A stretch of DNA of 39,464 nucleotides, taken from contig JAOAAJ010000070.1 of assembly GCA_026418935.1 (NCBI GenBank), positions 1-39,464 of the forward strand, read 5' to 3'. The stretch is from Caloramator sp. Its GTDB lineage: Bacteria > Bacillota > Clostridia > Clostridiales > Caloramatoraceae. The position numbers were made by a program, and so were the translations under genes. Of the stretch, positions 28,336 to 35,654 are shown one piece after another (the stretch's first letter is position 1; the number at the start of each line of letters is the position of its first letter). The notes under the pieces are model-generated. The model was given only the letters and a program-made list of their open reading frames with translations, did no database searches and had not been told where the DNA came from.

Positions 28336-29547
28336 TTATACAGCTTTTACATTTACATCATTAATATTTTCCTTTTCAAGTAATACATTTGATGATAATT
28401 TAATGAATACTGCCCCAAGCGGTGCTGTAACTAATATAGATAAAACTGCAATGGCTAAAATAACATCACCTGATGGAATACCTAATGATAGTGGTATTGC
28501 TCCTATTGCCGCTTGTACTGTAGCCTTTGGAACATATGCAATCATACAAAATATTCTTTCCTTCCAATTTAGATTAGTTCCAAGAGTTGAAACAAGCACT
28601 CCTAAACTTCTTCCTAAAAGACCTATGAATATTACTAATAATCCCTTCAACCCTGCATCCTTTGCAACAGTTATATTAACTTGTGAACCAACTAAAACAA
28701 ATAAGAATATTTCTGCAAAAACCCACATCTTATTAAACTTCATAGAAAGTCTCTTTGCAACATTTGGTATTCTTTCAAGAAGTATAAAACCTATAGTCAT
28801 AACACCAAGAAGTCCTGCAATCTCTATTTTATTCTTTAATGCACTTTCTATGACCGTTAATAATATTGCTGAACCTAAGATTAACGCTACCTTTTTAGTA
28901 TCTCTAATATGATACTTCTTAAACATCCATACCATCAAGAGCCCTATTATTACTCCTGATAATATTCCTAACAAAATAGAAATAGGTATTTTAAATATCT
29001 CTATTCCAATATTAACGTGGTTTCCACTATATAGACCTAAAAATGTTGAAAACAATGTTATTGCAAAAACATCATCAATTGATGACCCTGCAAGTATTAT
29101 TGTTGGTATCCCCTTGTTTGTTCCTATTCTTTTTTCCATAAACTCAAGCATTTGTGGTACAACAACTGCAGGTGATACAGCTGCAAGTATAAATCCTAAT
29201 ATTCCACCCTCTATGAATGAAAATCCTAATATTTTCGTTGATATAAATGCTATTGTAAATCCTTCAAAAATTCCTGGAATACAACTAAACTTCAATGCAG
29301 TAGAACCAACCTTGTTTAAATCATTTCTACTTATTCCAAGACCTGCACGAAGAAGAATAATTATTAAGGCTATTTTTCTTAAATCTGCAGATATTTTTAA
29401 CAAATCAGGATCTAATATATTTAGTACATATGGACCAGCTAAAACACCTAAAATCAACATACCAAGAAGCCCAGGAAGCTTTATTTTAGTAAATAAGTAG
29501 TTAAAAAATAGTCCTAAAATAAGCATTAATGCAATACTCGTTGTCAT
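28336..29547 (-). CDS. Cation:proton antiporter (CPA family) of the fluoride operon
   Basis: 403 residues, about 12 membrane segments. Signatures: KLPGLLGMLILGVLAGPYVL near the start, LLRAGLGISRNDL, AAVSPAVVVPQMLEF and AGSSIDDVFAITLF, where the two Asp residues are in the ion-binding position of CPA antiporters. No cytoplasmic regulatory domain (TrkA-N/C) follows. GGAGG precedes the ATG. It is the first gene after the fluoride riboswitch, followed closely by the CLC-F gene. Antiporters of this type recur behind fluoride riboswitches; whether it moves Na+/H+ or helps fluoride export directly is not known from the sequence. Confidence 0.85.
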   Translation of the reverse strand: MTTSIALMLILGLFFNYLFTKIKLPGLLGMLILGVLAGPYVLNILDPDLLKISADLRKIALIIILLRAGLGISRNDLNKVGSTALKFSCIPGIFEGFTIAFISTKILGFSFIEGGILGFILAAVSPAVVVPQMLEFMEKRIGTNKGIPTIILAGSSIDDVFAITLFSTFLGLYSGNHVNIGIEIFKIPISILLGILSGVIIGLLMVWMFKKYHIRDTKKVALILGSAILLTVIESALKNKIEIAGLLGVMTIGFILLERIPNVAKRLSMKFNKMWVFAEIFLFVLVGSQVNITVAKDAGLKGLLVIFIGLLGRSLGVLVSTLGTNLNWKERIFCMIAYVPKATVQAAIGAIPLSLGIPSGDVILAIAVLSILVTAPLGAVFIKLSSNVLLEKENINDVNVKAV

Positions 29548-29580
29548 ATAATTACCTCCTTTAAATTATTATGTCCAAAA

Positions 29581-29664
29581 CAAAAAACTCCTACAGAAAA
29601 TAAAAATTTTCTGTAGGAGTCATTAGCCCAAGGCGGTTAAAGGTGAACTCCATCACCTTTTCAT
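29581..29664 (-). promoter_or_regulatory. Fluoride riboswitch (crcB motif) with overlapping terminator
   Basis: On the minus strand the aptamer reads AAAGGTGATGGAGTTCACC, then TTTAACCGCC, then TTGGGCTAATGACTCCTAC (about 29612-29662). This follows the crcB consensus GG-GATGG-GTTC-CC ... AACCGCC ... GGCTGATG-CTCCTAC. Its 3' end ACTCCTACAG is also the first arm of a 15-bp terminator (29587-29601 with 29606-29620) with a U6 tail. Fluoride binding would keep the terminator open and switch on the antiporter and CLC-F genes. Confidence 0.95.
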
Positions 29665-29693
29665 ATTTTAACAAAACAAAGTTTTGTTATCAA
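29665..29693 (-). promoter_or_regulatory. Sigma-A promoter of the fluoride operon with palindromic spacer
   Basis: On the minus strand TTGATA (29688-29693), 17-base spacer, TAAAAT (29665-29670). The spacer and its edges form a perfect 9-bp palindrome, TAACAAAAC-AAA-GTTTTGTTA (29669-29689). The predicted start is just ahead of the aptamer. Confidence 0.7.
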
Positions 29694-29782
29694 GTATTGT
29701 TTTTTAACAAATTTATTTATTAAAGTTCATTTATTTGTATTATTTATTAAAATCTATATTATTTATAAACATTGTTAATTTA

Positions 29783-29811
29783 TAGACAAAGACTTTTTAA
29801 AGTTATAGAAT
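29783..29811 (+). promoter_or_regulatory. Possible promoter of the sigma-54 activator gene
   Basis: TAGACA (29783-29788), 17-base spacer, TAGAAT (29806-29811). The boxes are imperfect but the spacing is right. Confidence 0.45.
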
Positions 29812-29847
29812 AAAATTAGGAATATTTTTATCTTGGGAGGGGGCCGT

Positions 29848-31767
29848 ATGAAAAGCACTACTAAAAATCACGAGGAAATAATAAAAAAATCCCACGAGCG
29901 TTCAAATAAATATGGAATAGAAACAAGTAGGGTATATCCTAAGAAGATATTAACAAAGGATGAAATACCTTTGTTAATGAAGAAAAATAGAGACCTTATA
30001 AGAATTGCATCTCCCTTTATCAAAATACTATATGATTTTTTAGAAGGCTCCGGTTTCTTTATTGTATTAACAGATAATGAGGGATGTATATTAAGCACCA
30101 TAGGAGACAAGGATATCCTTGCTGCTGCAAAGGAATTAAATATGGTGGTTGGTGCTTATATGGATGAAAACAGCATAGGCACAAATGCTATGGGAACTGC
30201 GATAAAGGAGGATATGCCTATACAAATTTCCGCGAAGGAACACTTTATAACTGCCTACCACCGCTGGACCTGCTCTGCTGCACCCATTCACAACACAAAA
30301 GGAGAAATCATTGGTACTTTAAACCTAACTGGAAACAGTCATCTTGTACATCCACATACACTTGGACTTGTTGTTGCAGCTGTTCGCTCTATAGAAAATC
30401 AAATAAAAAGCGAAGAAACAAACAACAAATTAATAGAAACATATAAATACCTAAACACAATTATAGAGTCCATAAACTTTGGTATAATTGCTTTAAGTAA
30501 AAATGGGTTAATTAAAAATATAAATGAAGCAGCCTGTTCTATGTTTAATTGTGATAAAGAGGACTTATTAGAAAAACCTATTGATGATATTTTACCTAAA
30601 TGGAGGGAAATAGATAAACGCATATTATCAGGAGAAAAAATAATAGATGAAGAAATTAATTTTAGAGTAAACGGTAAATCGCAAAAATATATTATGAGCG
30701 TCCACTCTATTGAAGATGAAAAGGGCTGTATAATAGGTTCTGTTTTAAGCTTCAAAAACATTCAAAATGTATATAATCTAATTAACAAATATACCGGAAT
30801 GAAGGCAAGATACACCTTTGATGATATTATATACAAAAGCAGTAGTATGAAAAAGATAATAGAATACTCAAAAAGTATAGCCAATAGCCCTTCTACTGTG
30901 CTAATAACAGGAGAAAGCGGAACAGGTAAGGAAATTCTTGCACAAGCAATCCACAACAACAGCAGTAGACGTGATTTTGGTTTCGTAGCAATTAATTGTG
31001 GTGCAATACCTCCAAACCTAATAGAAAGTGAGCTTTTTGGGTACGATGAGGGTGCCTTTACTGGTGCAAAACGAGGAGGAAACCCTGGTAAGTTTGAACT
31101 TGCCAATGGTGGGACTCTATTCCTTGATGAAATTGGAGAAATGCCCCTTGATATGCAGGTAAAACTATTGAGAGTGCTACAGGAGGGGTGCATCACAAGA
31201 ATTGGGGGAAATAAATATATTGATGTTGATGTTAGAATAATTGCTGCTACAAACAAAAATCTACTACAGGAGGTTAAGGAGGGTAGATTTAGAGAGGATT
31301 TATATTACAGAATATCAGTAATACCAATTGTTCTTCCTCCTTTACGCGAGCGAAGGGAGGACATACCTCTATTAATAGAACATTTCCTTGAACTAAAATC
31401 AATGAAGTTAAGAAAACCTGTTCCAAAACTTAGCACTATGCTTTATGAAAAGATGCTCTCCTACAACTGGTTGGGCAACATAAGGGAACTTGAAAATTTT
31501 ATTGAAAGCGCAGTCAACTTTGATGGAAATATAGAATTTCTAATGAACAAATTTGAAAACTTAAATGCTCAAATTCAAGCTCCTAAGATAAATACATATA
31601 GTACATTTTCAGATGATTTAATTGCTCCCCTTGATGAAATTGAAAAAAGAGCAATTATAAGCTGCCTAAAAAAATATGAAAATAATATTTCAAAATGTGC
31701 AAAGGTACTTAATATAAGTAGAAACACATTATATTTAAAAATGAAAAAGTATAACATAACAATTTAA
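29848..31767 (+). CDS. Sigma-54-dependent activator, GAF-PAS-AAA-Fis (AcoR-like)
   Basis: 639 residues from the ATG at 29848, which has GGGAGGGGG 4 bases before it. The N-terminal GAF-like sensor (about 50-190) contains the AcoR-type motif ENSIGTNAMGTAIKEDMPIQISAKEHF. A PAS domain follows (about 200-310). The AAA domain has Walker A GESGTGKE (from residue 355), the sigma-54 contact loop GAFTGA (from 402) and LFLDEIGEMPLDMQVKLLRVLQE. The C-terminal Fis helix-turn-helix is ISKCAKVLNISRNTLYLKMKKYNI. No receiver domain, so it senses a ligand directly. The next gene, an alcohol dehydrogenase, has a -24/-12 promoter and is the obvious target. Confidence 0.95.
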   Translation: MKSTTKNHEEIIKKSHERSNKYGIETSRVYPKKILTKDEIPLLMKKNRDLIRIASPFIKILYDFLEGSGFFIVLTDNEGCILSTIGDKDILAAAKELNMVVGAYMDENSIGTNAMGTAIKEDMPIQISAKEHFITAYHRWTCSAAPIHNTKGEIIGTLNLTGNSHLVHPHTLGLVVAAVRSIENQIKSEETNNKLIETYKYLNTIIESINFGIIALSKNGLIKNINEAACSMFNCDKEDLLEKPIDDILPKWREIDKRILSGEKIIDEEINFRVNGKSQKYIMSVHSIEDEKGCIIGSVLSFKNIQNVYNLINKYTGMKARYTFDDIIYKSSSMKKIIEYSKSIANSPSTVLITGESGTGKEILAQAIHNNSSRRDFGFVAINCGAIPPNLIESELFGYDEGAFTGAKRGGNPGKFELANGGTLFLDEIGEMPLDMQVKLLRVLQEGCITRIGGNKYIDVDVRIIAATNKNLLQEVKEGRFREDLYYRISVIPIVLPPLRERREDIPLLIEHFLELKSMKLRKPVPKLSTMLYEKMLSYNWLGNIRELENFIESAVNFDGNIEFLMNKFENLNAQIQAPKINTYSTFSDDLIAPLDEIEKRAIISCLKKYENNISKCAKVLNISRNTLYLKMKKYNITI

Positions 31768-31768
31768 A

Positions 31769-31839
31769 TTGTCCTATTTTATTGCATTGCTAAAAAATAG
31801 GACAATTTAAAATTATAATACTGTCCTATTTTTTAGCAG
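31769..31839 (+). promoter_or_regulatory. Three copies of TGTCCTATTTTwTwGCA: candidate upstream activator sites
   Basis: Site 1 (31769-31786) TTGTCCTATTTTATTGCA; site 2 on the minus strand (31788-31805) TTGTCCTATTTTTTAGCA; site 3 (31821-31839) TGTCCTATTTTTTAGCA within it. Each has an inner CTA-n5-TAG dyad as expected for a Fis-type dimer. They lie about 60-130 bases before the -24 box, the usual distance for sigma-54 enhancers. Sites 1 and 2 also pair as a hairpin after the activator stop. Confidence 0.65.
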
Positions 31840-31860
31840 ATTAAATCTGCTATTTTTTAT
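31834..31860 (+). terminator. Terminator-like hairpin after the sigma-54 activator gene
   Basis: A 7-bp stem TAGCAGA/TCTGCTA (31834-31840 with 31846-31852) followed by T6. It overlaps activator site 3. Confidence 0.6.
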
Positions 31861-31896
31861 GCCCATAAAATTAAACGTGTTTGTTAAATAACTAAC

Positions 31897-31912
31897 TTGG
31901 CATGCTATTTGC
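31897..31912 (+). promoter_or_regulatory. Sigma-54 promoter (-24/-12) of the alcohol dehydrogenase gene
   Basis: TTGGCATGCTATTTGC fits the consensus TTGGCACG-n4-TTGC with only one deviation from TGGCAC. GG (31899-31900) and GC (31911-31912) have the correct spacing. Predicted start near 31924, giving a leader of about 26 bases before the ATG at 31950. Confidence 0.9.
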
Positions 31913-31949
31913 TTATTATTTATTAGATAAAATTAAAGGAGGGGATCCT

Positions 31950-33116
31950 ATGGCAAGATTTACATTACCAAGAGACATATACTTTGGTAAAAACTCATTA
32001 GAAGAATTAAAAAATCTAAAAGGTAAAAAGGCTATTATAGTTGTCGGTGGAGGTTCAATGAAGAGATTTGGTTTCCTTGATAGAATAGAAGCCTATCTTC
32101 ACGAAGCTGGTCTTGAAACAAAACTTATAGAAGGTGTTGAACCAGACCCATCAGTAGAAACTGTTATGAAGGGTGCAGAAATAATGAGAGAATTTGAACC
32201 AGACTGGATAGTTGCAGTAGGTGGTGGTTCTCCAATAGATGCTGCAAAGGCTATGTGGATTTTCTATGAATATCCTGATTTTACTTTTGAACAGGCAGTT
32301 GTTCCATTTGGACTTCCAGAGTTAAGAAATAAGGCAAGATTCGTAGCTATTCCTTCAACAAGTGGAACTGCAACTGAAGTTACTGCCTTCTCAGTTATAA
32401 CTGGTTATAAAGCAAAAATAAAATATCCATTAGCTGACTTTAATATAACACCAGACATTGCAATAGTAGACCCAGAACTTGCACAAACAATGCCAAAATC
32501 ACTAACAGCACATACTGGTATGGATGCTCTAACCCATGCAGTAGAAGCTTATGTTGCTTCACAAAAATCACCATTCTCAGACCCACTTGCAATGCATGCA
32601 ATTGTTATGATTAAGGAGAATCTCGTTAAATCCTTTAATGGTGACAAGGAAGCAAGAGAACAAATGCACTATGCACAGTGTCTTGCTGGTATGGCCTTCT
32701 CAAATGCTCTACTTGGTATAACACACTCTATTGCCCATAAGACTGGTGCTGTATTCCATATTCCACACGGATGTGCAAACGCAATATATCTACCATATGT
32801 AATTCAATACAACGCAAAAGAATGTAAGGATAGATATGCTCAAATAGCAAAAACCCTTGGACTTTCAGGAAACACTGAAGATGAACTTGTAAATTCACTT
32901 GTTGAAATGATTAGAGATTTAAATAGAAATATGGATATACCTCTATCATTAAAGGGATATGGTGTTAGTGAAGAAGACTTTAGAGCAAATGTTAAATCAA
33001 TAGCACATAATGCAGTGCTTGATGCTTGTACAGGTTCTAACCCAAGACCTATTGATGATGCTACTATGGAAAAGGTACTTGAATACATATATGAAGGAAA
33101 GGACATAGATTTTTAA
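31950..33116 (+). CDS. Iron-containing alcohol dehydrogenase
   Basis: 388 residues from the ATG at 31950 (AAGGAGGGG 5 bases before); the frame continues upstream through the promoter only. Group III Fe-ADH: nucleotide motif GGGSPID at 91-97, iron ligands D192 and H196 in MDALTHAVEAY, H259 in GITHSIAH, and H273 in FHIPHGCANAIYLP. It resembles clostridial and Thermoanaerobacter alcohol/butanol dehydrogenases, which reduce aldehydes with NAD(P)H in the cytoplasm. It is a single gene under sigma-54 control and lies before the redox-complex operon. NADH versus NADPH use cannot be decided by eye. Confidence 0.95.
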   Translation: MARFTLPRDIYFGKNSLEELKNLKGKKAIIVVGGGSMKRFGFLDRIEAYLHEAGLETKLIEGVEPDPSVETVMKGAEIMREFEPDWIVAVGGGSPIDAAKAMWIFYEYPDFTFEQAVVPFGLPELRNKARFVAIPSTSGTATEVTAFSVITGYKAKIKYPLADFNITPDIAIVDPELAQTMPKSLTAHTGMDALTHAVEAYVASQKSPFSDPLAMHAIVMIKENLVKSFNGDKEAREQMHYAQCLAGMAFSNALLGITHSIAHKTGAVFHIPHGCANAIYLPYVIQYNAKECKDRYAQIAKTLGLSGNTEDELVNSLVEMIRDLNRNMDIPLSLKGYGVSEEDFRANVKSIAHNAVLDACTGSNPRPIDDATMEKVLEYIYEGKDIDF

Positions 33117-33129
33117 TAGATGTAATATT

Positions 33130-33157
33130 CATTAAGCTCTCTTTTGAGAGCTTAATG
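33130..33157 (+). terminator. Hairpin after the alcohol dehydrogenase gene, weak U tail
   Basis: A 12-bp stem (33130-33141 with 33146-33157) with a TTTT loop, followed by AGTTTAATAAG and not a T run. Termination may be partial. Confidence 0.5.
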
Positions 33158-33189
33158 AGTTTAATAAGTAATAAAGATGGAAATATTGA

Positions 33190-33228
33190 CCCCATGAAGA
33201 GTTTTATAGCATTCCTTCATGGGGTTGT
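33190..33228 (+). terminator. Second hairpin between adh and the NuoE-like gene
   Basis: A 10-bp stem CCCCATGAAG/CTTCATGGGG (33190-33199 with 33215-33224), 15-base loop, then TTGTT. It could be a terminator, attenuator or processing site. No convincing promoter was found in the remaining bases to 33352. Confidence 0.4.
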
Positions 33229-33358
33229 TAAAAATAGAGTCTATTTAACACCTGCATATCTTGTTAAAAAATAAATATTTGAAGTTAATCCTTTTTTATG
33301 CCAAAATAAAATTAAGGCTTTATTGAAAATTCTGTATTTTTAAAAAGGAGGAATGGAT

Positions 33359-33895
33359 GTGGGTTGTTCGTGTGAAGAAAAACTATCATTAAATTTCGAT
33401 GATAAAAAGGTTGATTTGAGTTTAATGGAGCCAATACTTAAAAAATATGAGGGGCAAAGTGCCAGCCTTATAAGCATACTTCAAGAAACACAAGAAGTCT
33501 ATGGCTACCTTCCACTTAGTGCCCTAAACCTTATCGCTGAAAGAACAGGAAGTAAAAGAGCAAAAATATATGGTATTGCAACCTTCTATGCTCAGTTTAG
33601 ATTAAACCCAACTGGCAAATACATAATTCTTCAATGTCAAGGAACTGCTTGCCACGTTAACGGTTCTAAAGAAGTTAGTAGAGCAATATGTGAGGAACTT
33701 AATATAAAGCCTGGAGAAACAACAGAGGACGGATTATTTACACTGGAGGATGTTGCCTGCCTTGGATGTTGTAGTCTTGCACCTGTTATTATGATAAACG
33801 GAGAAGCTTATGGAAATCTAACACCAGATAGTGCAAGGAAGATTATAAGAGATATATATGAAAAGGAAAGGAGGAAAAACTCCGATGAAAATTAG
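33359..33895 (+). CDS. NuoE/HydC-like [2Fe-2S] subunit of an NADH-linked redox complex
   Basis: 178 residues. An ATG at 33353 lies only one base after AAAGGAGG (33344-33351), so the in-frame GTG at 33359, 7 bases away, is the likely start. The thioredoxin-like [2Fe-2S] domain has the four Cys of the family, CQGTAC (C93, C98) and CLGCC (C134, C138), with GIATFYAQFRLNPTGKY before them. It passes electrons to or from the NuoF-like flavoprotein whose gene overlaps its end by 11 bases. Within the operon it corresponds to the small subunit (HydC/NuoE; StnC in the Sporomusa-type transhydrogenase as I recall it). Confidence 0.93.
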   Translation: MGCSCEEKLSLNFDDKKVDLSLMEPILKKYEGQSASLISILQETQEVYGYLPLSALNLIAERTGSKRAKIYGIATFYAQFRLNPTGKYIILQCQGTACHVNGSKEVSRAICEELNIKPGETTEDGLFTLEDVACLGCCSLAPVIMINGEAYGNLTPDSARKIIRDIYEKERRKNSDEN

Positions 33896-35639
33896 AATAG
33901 GGCTTGGAAGCTGTGGTATTGCTGCTGGAGGTAGAAAAATAAAAAATAGATTTGAAGAACTTTTTAGAGAAAATAATTTAGATATTGAAATAATAACAAC
34001 TGGATGTATAGGTATGTGCTATCTTGAACCAATCGTTGATGTTATTGATGATACTGGAACCTATACATATGCAAATGTAAACCAATCTATGGCAGAAAAA
34101 ATATTTAATGAACATATTTTAAAGGGCTTACCTATTGAAAAATACATAGTTTCAACCGACAAAAATCCCCACCCACAACTTAAAAAGCAAGTTAGGATTG
34201 TTTTAAGAAATTGCGGAATTATAAACCCAGAAAATATTCAGGATTATATTGAATCTGGTGGATACTCTGCTCTTAAAAAAGTTCTTAATGAAATGTCTCC
34301 ACAGGATGTTATAGAAGAAATTAAGATTTCTGGTCTTAGGGGAAGAGGAGGTGCAGGTTTTCCAACCTGGTTTAAATGGAATGCTGCAAGAGCCTCAAAG
34401 GGAGATGAAAAATATATAGTTTGTAATGCAGATGAAGGCGACCCTGGTGCATTTATGGATAGAAGCGTAATAGAAGGAGACCCTCATTCTCTTATAGAAG
34501 GTATGATAATTGCTGCCTATGCAATCGGAGCACATACAGGCTTTGTTTATGTACGTGCTGAATATCCTCTTGCTATAGAGAGATTAAATATTGCTATAGA
34601 ACAGGCAAAGGAGAAAAATCTTCTTGGCAAGAACATATTAAATTCAGGATTTGATTTTGAACTTAAAATTAAAATGGGTGCTGGTGCCTTTGTTTGTGGT
34701 GAAGAAACTGCCCTTATAGCCTCCCTTGAGGGAGAACGTGGTATGCCAAGACTAAAACCACCATTCCCAGCACAATCAGGTTTCTTTGGCAAACCAACCA
34801 ACATAAATAACGTTGAAACCTATGCAAACGTACCTTGGATAATCAAAAACGGTGGACGTGAATTTGCAAAGTATGGAACAGAAAAGAGTAAAGGAACAAA
34901 GGTTTTTGCACTTGCTGGAAAAATTAAGCGTGGTGGGTTAATTGAAGTTCCTATGGGTATGACCTTAAGAGAAGTTATATATGATATAGGTGGAGGAATT
35001 AAGGAGGATAAAGAGTTTAAAGCTGTTCAGATGGGTGGACCATCTGGAGGATGTATTCCAAAAGAGCTTCTTGACACTCCTGTTGACTACGAATCTATAA
35101 ACAGTACAGGTGCCATTATGGGTTCTGGTGGTATGATAGTTATGGATGAAACAACCTGTATGGTAGATATAGCAAGGTTCTTCCTTGACTTTACCTGCAA
35201 AGAATCCTGTGGAAAATGTATTTACTGCAGAATAGGTACTCAAAGAATGCTTGAAATACTAAACAACATATCAGAAGGAAAAGGAACAGTTGAAGACCTT
35301 GAAATACTTGAGGAACTTTGCTACAGCGTAAAGGATGGTTCATTATGTGGACTTGGTCAAACAGCACCAAATCCTGTACTTACAACATTAAAATACTTTA
35401 AAGATGAATATTTATCTCACATTAATTATAAAAAATGTCCTGCTAAACAATGTAGAGCACTTTTATTATATAAAATTGATGCAAAAAAGTGCGTTGGATG
35501 CACAATGTGTGCAAAGAACTGCCCAACTGGAGCAATCTCTGGTGAAAGAAAGATGGTACACACTATAGATGAAAATAAATGCATTAAATGCGGAAACTGT
35601 ATTAAAACTTGTAAGTTTAATGCTATTTATACTGAATAA
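33885..35639 (+). CDS. NuoF/HydB-like FMN, NAD(H)-binding iron-sulfur flavoprotein
   Basis: 584 residues from the ATG at 33885 (AAAGGAGG 10 bases before, inside the preceding gene). The N-terminal thioredoxin-like [2Fe-2S] domain is LGSCGIAAGGRK ... TTGCIGMCYLEP. The NuoF core carries GLRGRGGAGFPTWFKW and NADEGDPGAFMDR (FMN/NADH), GAGAFVCGEETALIASLEGERGMPRLKPPFPA, and the [4Fe-4S] motif ESCGKCIYCRIGTQRM. The C-terminus is a two-cluster ferredoxin, CVGCTMCAKNCPTG and CIKCGNCIKTC. This domain order is that of HydB in bifurcating hydrogenases and related BfuB subunits. It is the NAD(H) site and probable bifurcation centre of the complex. Confidence 0.94.
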   Translation: MKIRIGLGSCGIAAGGRKIKNRFEELFRENNLDIEIITTGCIGMCYLEPIVDVIDDTGTYTYANVNQSMAEKIFNEHILKGLPIEKYIVSTDKNPHPQLKKQVRIVLRNCGIINPENIQDYIESGGYSALKKVLNEMSPQDVIEEIKISGLRGRGGAGFPTWFKWNAARASKGDEKYIVCNADEGDPGAFMDRSVIEGDPHSLIEGMIIAAYAIGAHTGFVYVRAEYPLAIERLNIAIEQAKEKNLLGKNILNSGFDFELKIKMGAGAFVCGEETALIASLEGERGMPRLKPPFPAQSGFFGKPTNINNVETYANVPWIIKNGGREFAKYGTEKSKGTKVFALAGKIKRGGLIEVPMGMTLREVIYDIGGGIKEDKEFKAVQMGGPSGGCIPKELLDTPVDYESINSTGAIMGSGGMIVMDETTCMVDIARFFLDFTCKESCGKCIYCRIGTQRMLEILNNISEGKGTVEDLEILEELCYSVKDGSLCGLGQTAPNPVLTTLKYFKDEYLSHINYKKCPAKQCRALLLYKIDAKKCVGCTMCAKNCPTGAISGERKMVHTIDENKCIKCGNCIKTCKFNAIYTE

Positions 35640-35654
35640 AAGGGAGTGATAGAT

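Noticed and set aside
33225-33290. Rex binding site (TTGTTAAAAAAT and TTGTTAAAAATAG)
   Set aside because: Only half sites match; the second halves are missing or at the wrong spacing.
33353-33358. ATG start of the NuoE-like gene at 33353
   Set aside because: Only one base separates it from the Shine-Dalgarno sequence; the GTG at 33359 has a normal 7-base gap.
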